DNA from: Burkholderiaceae bacterium
GTDB lineage: Bacteria; Pseudomonadota; Gammaproteobacteria; Burkholderiales; Burkholderiaceae_E
Direction: 5' to 3'
DNA: 64,000 bases
NCBI GenBank assembly: GCA_023954045.1
Contig: JAMLIR010000003.1
Location: forward strand, 124,001-188,000
In this document: one piece after another, positions 59,113-64,000 of the stretch
Numbering within the stretch: the first letter of the stretch is position 1
Layout of the letters: each line of letters begins with the position of its first letter
The notes under the pieces: model-generated
Databases searched by the model: none
The model's input: only the letters and a program-made list of their open reading frames with translations
What the model was told of the DNA's origin: nothing
Program-made: the position numbers and the translations under genes

Positions 59113-59258
59113 GGTGTCGGTTCCTTTACTGGCAGGGTTCCCATCAGCAGCCTGCTGGGGGATGCCTGCCAATGTAGAAACCGCACGCCAACAGAAGTGG
59201 GTCCGGCTGATGACAGTTCGGACAGGTTGTCGCGGTGCCGCGCGGGGGCCGAAGAACG

Positions 59259-59945
59259 ATGAAGCTGCTGGTCGTCGAGGATGAGATCAAGCTGGCCGAG
59301 TACCTGCGTAAGGGACTGACGGAAGAAGGCTTCGTGGTGGATGTCGCCCACAACGGCGTCGATGGGCTTCACTTGGCAATGGAGTTCGACTACGAACTAA
59401 TCGTGCTGGACGGGATGCTGCCGGGTATCGACGGCCTGAGCCTGTTGGCTGCGCTGCGCCAGACCAAGCAGACACCGGTCTTGATGCTCACTGCACGCGT
59501 GCGTGTCGAAGACCGTGTGCGAGGCTTGCAGAGCGGTGCTGACGACTACCTTGTCAAGCCGTTCGCCTTCTCTGAGCTGCTCGCGCGCATTCAAGTGCTT
59601 CTGCGTCGCGCGCAACCGGCGCGCGAAGTAGGCAACGCGACCGTGCTCGGGCTGGCGGACCTTGAGATCGACCTGATTCGCCGCAAGGCGGTTCGGGCTG
59701 GCCGCCGGTTGGAACTCACCGCCCAGGAGTTCAGTCTGCTTGCGCTGTTCCTGCGCCGACAGGGGGAGGTGCTCTCACGCACCGAGATCGCTGAGCAGGT
59801 TTGGGACATGAACTTCGACAGTGCGACGAACGTCATTGACGTTGCCGTTCGCCGCCTGCGGAACAAGATTGATGGTCCGTTTGAGCGCACTCTGCTGCAC
59901 ACCGTGCGCGGTATGGGCTACGTACTGGAGCTTCGCGAGGAATGA
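59259..59945 (+). CDS. czcR: CzcR-like response regulator (OmpR family)
   Basis: A 228-residue response regulator. The receiver domain has acidic residues EDE near position 8 and the phosphoacceptor Asp51 (VLDGMLPG); Lys is in YLVKPF near 102. The C-terminal winged helix ends [10 protein letters not shown]. It overlaps the kinase gene by 4 bases. It should bind the czc promoters; an ATGACAG half-site lies about 50 bases upstream. Confidence 0.9.
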   Translation: MKLLVVEDEIKLAEYLRKGLTEEGFVVDVAHNGVDGLHLAMEFDYELIVLDGMLPGIDGLSLLAALRQTKQTPVLMLTARVRVEDRVRGLQSGADDYLVKPFAFSELLARIQVLLRRAQPAREVGNATVLGLADLEIDLIRRKAVRAGRRLELTAQEFSLLALFLRRQGEVLSRTEIAEQVWDMNFDSATNVIDVAVRRLRNKIDGPFERTLLHTVRGMGYVLELREE

Positions 59946-61318
59946 GCCGCAGCGGCATTGGATCACTTGGCCGCCGGCTCTCCTATTGGCTGGCAATGCA
60001 GAGTCTGGTCGGTCTGATCGCGGTCTGTGTCGCGGTCTACGGTGCCGCGCAGGTAGGGTTTGAGGCACGCCAAGCCGACGCACTGCAGCAGAAGGAGGCG
60101 CAGTTGCGCCATCTGCTTGCCGAGTCCGACGAAGACATGGGCACGTTGAGGCACAAGCTCGACGAATTCTTCATCGGCCATGCCGACATGGCTCTCTCGC
60201 TCACGCGTTCCGATGGCTCGGTATTGTACGTACGGCCTGCGCCGGCCAACTCTGTTCGCGCGGTGCGGTTCACTTCGCCTGCCCGAATTCCGAATCAAGA
60301 TCCGCTGGTCGCTCTCCTGACGCTCGACATTCGCGACGATGTCGCGCTGTTACGCCGCCTCGGATTCACGCTCGCATTGGCCGCACTCGCGGGGACGCTG
60401 TTCGTGTCGGTCGGCGGTTTCCTGCTTGTTCGTCGTAGCCTGCAACCGCTGCGTGATCTGGTAGAGCAGACTCGACGGCTTGCGGCCGATACCTTGCATC
60501 GTCGGCTGGACGGATCTGCCCAGCCGGACGAGCTTGAACCACTAATCACACAGTTCAACGGCCTTCTCGGTAGGTTGGAGCTGGCCTACGAGCAACTGGA
60601 GGGCTTCAATGCCGATGTAGCGCACGAGCTTTGCACGCCGCTGACAACGCTGATCGGCAGCACAGAGCTGGCGCTGCGCAAGGCGCGCGATGCCAGTGAG
60701 TTGCGCGATGTGCTCGGATCGAACCTGGAAGAACTGCAGCGCATCGCCGGCATCGTCCACGACATGCTTTTTTTGTCACAGGCCGACCGCGGCGTTACGG
60801 CACGACGTACGTCGACACCGAGCCTGGCAGCGCTGGCGAGACAGGTGTCGAACTACCATGAAGCGTCCCTCGCCGACGCCGGTCTGGGGCTCGAGATTGT
60901 CGGTGATGCTGCCGGAAGCTTCGACACTCCTTTGCTGCAGCGCGCGCTGTCCAACCTGATCAGCAATGCCACGCGCTACGGGCAACGCGGATCCACCGTA
61001 CGAGTGGAAATCTCAAAGGCGTCTTCTGGAGAAGTCGTGCTGAAGGTGGTGAACAAAGGCGCCACGATCGGTTCTGAAGACCTTCCACGCCTATTCGACC
61101 GCTTCTACCGCGCAGATCCCTCGCGCAGCGACGCTCATCGCAATCATGGGCTTGGACTGTCCACTGTGGCGGCGATTGCGCGGATGCATGGTGGGCGGCC
61201 GTTGGCTGCATCGTCGGGTGGAATTTCGTCGATCGGCATGACCCTGATGGATGAGGAAGGGCTTTCGGGTTCGGTCAAGGCTACCTGCGCATCCGAATCG
61301 TCCGCATCTCCGGCCTAG
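59942..61318 (+). CDS. czcS: CzcS-like sensor histidine kinase
   Basis: A 458-residue heavy-metal sensor kinase: two transmembrane helices (about 15-38 and 140-160), a periplasmic sensor between, a HAMP region (about 165-215), the phosphoacceptor His228 (AHELCTPL) and the ATP-binding G box ([11 protein letters not shown] near residue 400). The usual H-box Arg is replaced by Cys (ELCTPL rather than ELRTPL). It overlaps czcR by 4 bases. Confidence 0.88.
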   Translation: MSRSGIGSLGRRLSYWLAMQSLVGLIAVCVAVYGAAQVGFEARQADALQQKEAQLRHLLAESDEDMGTLRHKLDEFFIGHADMALSLTRSDGSVLYVRPAPANSVRAVRFTSPARIPNQDPLVALLTLDIRDDVALLRRLGFTLALAALAGTLFVSVGGFLLVRRSLQPLRDLVEQTRRLAADTLHRRLDGSAQPDELEPLITQFNGLLGRLELAYEQLEGFNADVAHELCTPLTTLIGSTELALRKARDASELRDVLGSNLEELQRIAGIVHDMLFLSQADRGVTARRTSTPSLAALARQVSNYHEASLADAGLGLEIVGDAAGSFDTPLLQRALSNLISNATRYGQRGSTVRVEISKASSGEVVLKVVNKGATIGSEDLPRLFDRFYRADPSRSDAHRNHGLGLSTVAAIARMHGGRPLAASSGGISSIGMTLMDEEGLSGSVKATCASESSASPA

Positions 61319-61454
61319 GGAGGCATTGCATGGCATCCGCACCTATGAAACCTCTCATCTCCAGCAGTTTGATGGCGTTGGGTAGCGACGGCATGGCGAG
61401 CGACGCCGTCGTCTGGCGCAGGCAAGCGAACAACGAAAACAGGAGGCCGCCGCC

Positions 61455-62363
61455 ATGGAACTCAGGTTGATGCGCTATTTTGTTGTCGCGGCGGAGGAAC
61501 TGCATTTCGCGCGTGCGGCGGAGCGCTTGGGTATAGAGCAGTCGCCGGTGTCGCGCGCGATGCGGGATCTTGAAGATCTACTCGGCGTGCAGTTGTTTGA
61601 TCGAAGTACACGCCAGACGCGATTGACCTGGGCCGGTCAGGTGCTGTTGAGCGAAAGCAGGCGCGTGCTTGCGACGGTGGACCAGGCAATCCAGGCCACC
61701 AAGGGGGCGGCGCAAGGCTACCAGGGCTATCTGCGCATCGCCATCTGTGACAGCTTGGCCCAGCCGCGCATCGCCACTCTGCTCGCGCGCAGCCGTGAGC
61801 AAGAGCCTGAGCTTGAGATACGTGTGTTCGAGATGCCGTTTCGTCAGCAGCTCAAGGGTCTGCACAACGACCTGCTGGACGTTGGCTTTGCCCTGTCCAA
61901 TGCGGTCAACGACGGGCTCGTCGCCGAGGCGGTTTGGACCGATCCTCTGTCTGTGATTGTGCCGGCGCGCCATCCCTTGTTGGTCCACGGCCAGGTCAGG
62001 CTGGACGACGCGCTGATGTTTCCGGTCGTGCTGTGTCATCCAGAGGCGGACTCGGGCTGCCACCACCAGATCCAGGCTGTGCTTGAAGGCGCATCGGTGG
62101 AGCCCAAGGTTGTCGACCACGTGACTAGCTTAGGCGTGATGCTCACTCTAGTAGGGGCGGGTTATGGCATCAGTTTCGCCATCGCCTCGCAGGTGCAAAC
62201 CCTCCAGCGCTCCGACATCGCGATCCGCCCCCTGGTAGGTACAGCTCCCACGCTGTCGACCTACCTGCTTCGCCGGCAGGGCGAACCGTCTGCGTCAATG
62301 AAGCGATTCCTCGCGCGTGCGCGCGAGGCCTTTGGGTCTAAAGAGGGGGAGCCGACGCCGTGA
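61455..62363 (+). CDS. LysR-family transcriptional regulator
   Basis: A 302-residue LysR regulator (start MELRLMRYFVVAAEELHFARA; EQSPVSRAMRDLE). It shares the pattern of the LysR at 38905, including EELHF, EQSP and AGQV, so the two are related. It is read in the opposite direction, and the two bracket the 39-62 kb cargo. Its target is unknown. Confidence 0.85.
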   Translation: MELRLMRYFVVAAEELHFARAAERLGIEQSPVSRAMRDLEDLLGVQLFDRSTRQTRLTWAGQVLLSESRRVLATVDQAIQATKGAAQGYQGYLRIAICDSLAQPRIATLLARSREQEPELEIRVFEMPFRQQLKGLHNDLLDVGFALSNAVNDGLVAEAVWTDPLSVIVPARHPLLVHGQVRLDDALMFPVVLCHPEADSGCHHQIQAVLEGASVEPKVVDHVTSLGVMLTLVGAGYGISFAIASQVQTLQRSDIAIRPLVGTAPTLSTYLLRRQGEPSASMKRFLARAREAFGSKEGEPTP

Positions 62364-62430
62364 CGTCCGTTCGTCCACGGATGGACATTGAGTACCAACG
62401 ATTCAATCACAGAGAAGGAAGGGAGTCCTC

Positions 62431-63090
62431 ATGAAGCAAACGCTGTTTCCAACGCTGGTCGCGTTGAGCCTGACAGGCTGCGCAGCCACGTCCGATCTTC
62501 CTACTGGATACGCTCTGACCCCAGGGCAACCGGAAGGGCTCTTGATCGTGTCACTGACCTTGTCGGGTGAACCGCTTGAGAAGATTTCCAGCTTCGAGTA
62601 CCGGATCCGCGCGCTGGCTCCGGAAGAGCGCGAAGCTGTGATTGCTCGACCGTACTTCGAATCGGTGCCTCAGCATGCACGCGGTGCATCGAGAACGACT
62701 GCACGCGCTGGCGGCGGCCAGGAGATCGTGGTCAAGGGGCCAAGCTCGGCCGAACCGCTTGACCTATGGGAAGGCGTAACGGCCGGGCGCGTTGCATCTC
62801 TCCGCCTGCCACCTGGTGCGTACGAGTTCTATACGTGGCAGCTCAGAGACCGAGCTGAGGCAAACGGTGGCACCGAGTACAGCCCGAAGCGTCCCTTCAG
62901 CTACCGGTTTGTCATCAAGCCCGGGCAGGCGACCTACATCGGTCAACTCAATCTGGACCTGCGCGAGTGGAAGGCACAGAAGATCACGGTCGAAGATCGG
63001 CGCGAGAGAGATCTTGCGCTGCTCAATAAGAAGGTGCCCTCGATCGGCAGTGTCCAAGTGAGTTCCGAGGTTGGGCAGGTTCACCCTTGA
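62431..63090 (+). CDS. Predicted lipoprotein of unknown function
   Basis: A 219-residue protein with lipobox SLTGC near residue 17. The mature region is mostly beta with no recognised domain; it contains GEPLEKISSFEYRIR near residue 47 and ITVEDRRERDL near 190. AGGAAGGGAG precedes the start. It lies 67 bases after the LysR gene in the same direction. Confidence 0.68.
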   Translation: MKQTLFPTLVALSLTGCAATSDLPTGYALTPGQPEGLLIVSLTLSGEPLEKISSFEYRIRALAPEEREAVIARPYFESVPQHARGASRTTARAGGGQEIVVKGPSSAEPLDLWEGVTAGRVASLRLPPGAYEFYTWQLRDRAEANGGTEYSPKRPFSYRFVIKPGQATYIGQLNLDLREWKAQKITVEDRRERDLALLNKKVPSIGSVQVSSEVGQVHP

Positions 63091-63199
63091 TCGCCGTCGA
63101 GTGCGGCGCCGTTACCTCCGGGATCCGATGGCCGACCCCCTTGCGCCCTTGCATCCCGGAGAGCTGGCCTGCCAACTGGTCGTCAGCGACCGGCCCGAC

Positions 63200-63618
63200 C
63201 GGGTGCGCGAGGCGATGCAGCGGCGCGGCCTGCCGCTGCTGAACGTGCTCGGCCACGAGGTGGCCACCGCGGCCAGCGGCGAGGCCGGCCTGCAGCGCGC
63301 GGCCGAGTTCGCGCCCGACCTGGTGCTGCTGGACATCAACATGCCCGGCCTCGACGGCTTCGCGGTGGCCGAGCGCCTGCGCCAGCGCTCGACCGCAGCG
63401 CGCTGCAACTGGTGGCGCTCACGGGCTACGGCCAGGACGACGACCTGCAGCGCACGCGCCGCGCCGGCTTCGACGGCCACCTGGTCAAGCCGGTGGACGC
63501 GCGGCGGCTGGAGCAGGTGCTGGCCGCCGGCCCGCCCGCTGCGGCGCCTGGCGCGCCGGGTCCTACAGCCCCAGGTACAACAGCCCCGGATGATCGTCCG
63601 GCCGCCGACCCTGAGTAG
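63200..63618 (+). pseudogene. Response-regulator receiver domain, decayed
   Basis: The stretch LLNVLGHEVATAASGEAGL followed by LVLLDINMPGLDGFAVAERLR is a receiver core including the phosphoacceptor Asp. A one-base shift near 63400 leads to VALTGYGQDDDLQRTRRAGF and HLVKPVDARRLEQVLAAG in the next frame. The N-terminal acidic pocket is missing and the upstream codons belong to unrelated sequence. It looks like the 3' part of a lost regulator. Confidence 0.7.
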
Positions 63619-63705
63619 GCCAGCGCGACGCGCTCGGGGCAAAGACGCGCGAGCCGATCATCAGCATGCCGACCGGGTGCGGCGCATGGATGCGCTGTTG
63701 GGCGG

Positions 63706-64000
63706 TCATGGCGTTGCGATCTCGTCATACCCTCTGCCGACGAACTCCACCAGGCAGAACCCATGGCCGAACGGGTCGGCCATGAGCGCCAGCTTGCCCC
63801 AGCGGCTCGACCGCGCCGGTTGCTCCAGCGTCGCACCCGCCGCCACCGCACGAGCGACGGCATCTTCGATGTCCGTCACTACGACGTCCAGGTGCACGGG
63901 CGTCCAGTGCCGCGCGTAGTCGCGAACCTGCGGCGAGGCCGGCGACGCACGGCTGCCCGCCGCCTTGGACAGCAGATAGATCGGTGACGACGCGCCGACG
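63706..64000 (-). CDS. VOC (glyoxalase/bleomycin-resistance) family protein, incomplete
   Basis: The frame is open from the right edge of the window to a stop at 63706. It contains SSPIYLLSKAAGSR, the HWTPVHLDVVVTD strand with a metal His, and the closing DPFGHGFCLVEF with a second His/Glu pair, the usual VOC ending. The N-terminus lies outside the window. It is probably chromosomal. Confidence 0.75.
   Translation of the reverse strand, partial: VGASSPIYLLSKAAGSRASPASPQVRDYARHWTPVHLDVVVTDIEDAVARAVAAGATLEQPARSSRWGKLALMADPFGHGFCLVEFVGRGYDEIATP

Noticed and set aside
1-64000. Search for integrase, tRNA/attachment repeat, IS elements, CRISPR array or rRNA
   Set aside because: None was recognised by reading. 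Integrase and att sites probably lie outside the window.

Overview
The window is about 64 kb of GC-rich proteobacterial DNA. Most of it is the backbone and cargo of an integrative and conjugative element (ICE) of the ICEclc / PAGI-2 / PFGI-1 family. The gene style fits a betaproteobacterium, probably Burkholderiales (the DUF4148 protein and czc gene content point that way), but Pseudomonas or Xanthomonas relatives carry near-identical ICEs, so the host is not settled. No integrase, tRNA attachment site, rRNA or IS transposase is visible, so neither end of the element is proven to lie in the window.

Layout. (1) 26-6062, minus strand: conjugation genes in an overlapping operon (PilL-like lipoprotein, coiled-coil protein, PFL_4693 family, lytic transglycosylase, PFL_4695 family, TraD-type coupling ATPase, DUF4400 membrane protein). 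(2) 6221-10301, plus strand: a manganese (yybP-ykoY) riboswitch followed by an MntX-type exporter, a P-type ATPase and a transglutaminase-like gene. (3) 10335-17921, minus strand: ICE housekeeping genes in two operons (helicase, DUF6094 methyltransferase, DUF932, DUF3275, DUF3577 and others). (4) 18466-24386: a broken arsR, a PbrT-type lead/iron permease, a four-HMA Cd/Pb/Zn ATPase and a divergent CadR/PbrR regulator. (5) 24455-29095, minus strand: more backbone, including topoisomerase III. (6) 29233-30524: a DmeR/DmeF cobalt-nickel efflux pair. (7) 30684-39816, minus strand: ssb, InrR-like, PFL_4669, STY4528, DUF2857 (BisC-like), ParB (BisD-like), Shi-like, ParA, AlpA, a BisR-like protein and a LysR regulator. 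This is the layout of the ICEclc transfer-competence control region. (8) 40306-42826: a lower-GC pair, a membrane protein and a TPR-protein arginine methyltransferase fusion. (9) 43126-62363, mostly plus strand: DsbB/DsbA-like proteins, CadR, a P1B-4 ATPase, CzcD, CzcI, CzcCBA, a PII-like protein (with a decayed duplicate), a frameshifted eptA, CzcR/CzcS and a second LysR. (10) 62431-64000: a lipoprotein, a decayed response-regulator receiver and an incomplete VOC protein.

How it fits together. The element pairs conjugation and maintenance functions with at least five separately regulated metal modules (Mn, Cd/Pb, Co/Ni, a Zn/Cd/Co ATPase with CzcD, and czc RND efflux). They sit at backbone operon boundaries or in one block past the control region. 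Four broken genes (18.6, 25.3, 56.5 and 63.4 kb) carry apparent single-base frameshifts; some could be assembly errors.

The most interesting non-coding signal is a three-hairpin RNA-like element present three times (14691-14756, 18080-18148, 26399-26465). Each copy heads a minus-strand backbone operon, its stems covary between copies, and all three copies have a UNCG tetraloop. A second recurring leader with mutually exclusive pairings lies close upstream of several of the same genes. A 17-bp palindrome repeated at 30.6 and 32.5-32.6 kb and a tandem 12-bp palindrome in front of alpA are candidate binding sites for the element's own switch proteins.
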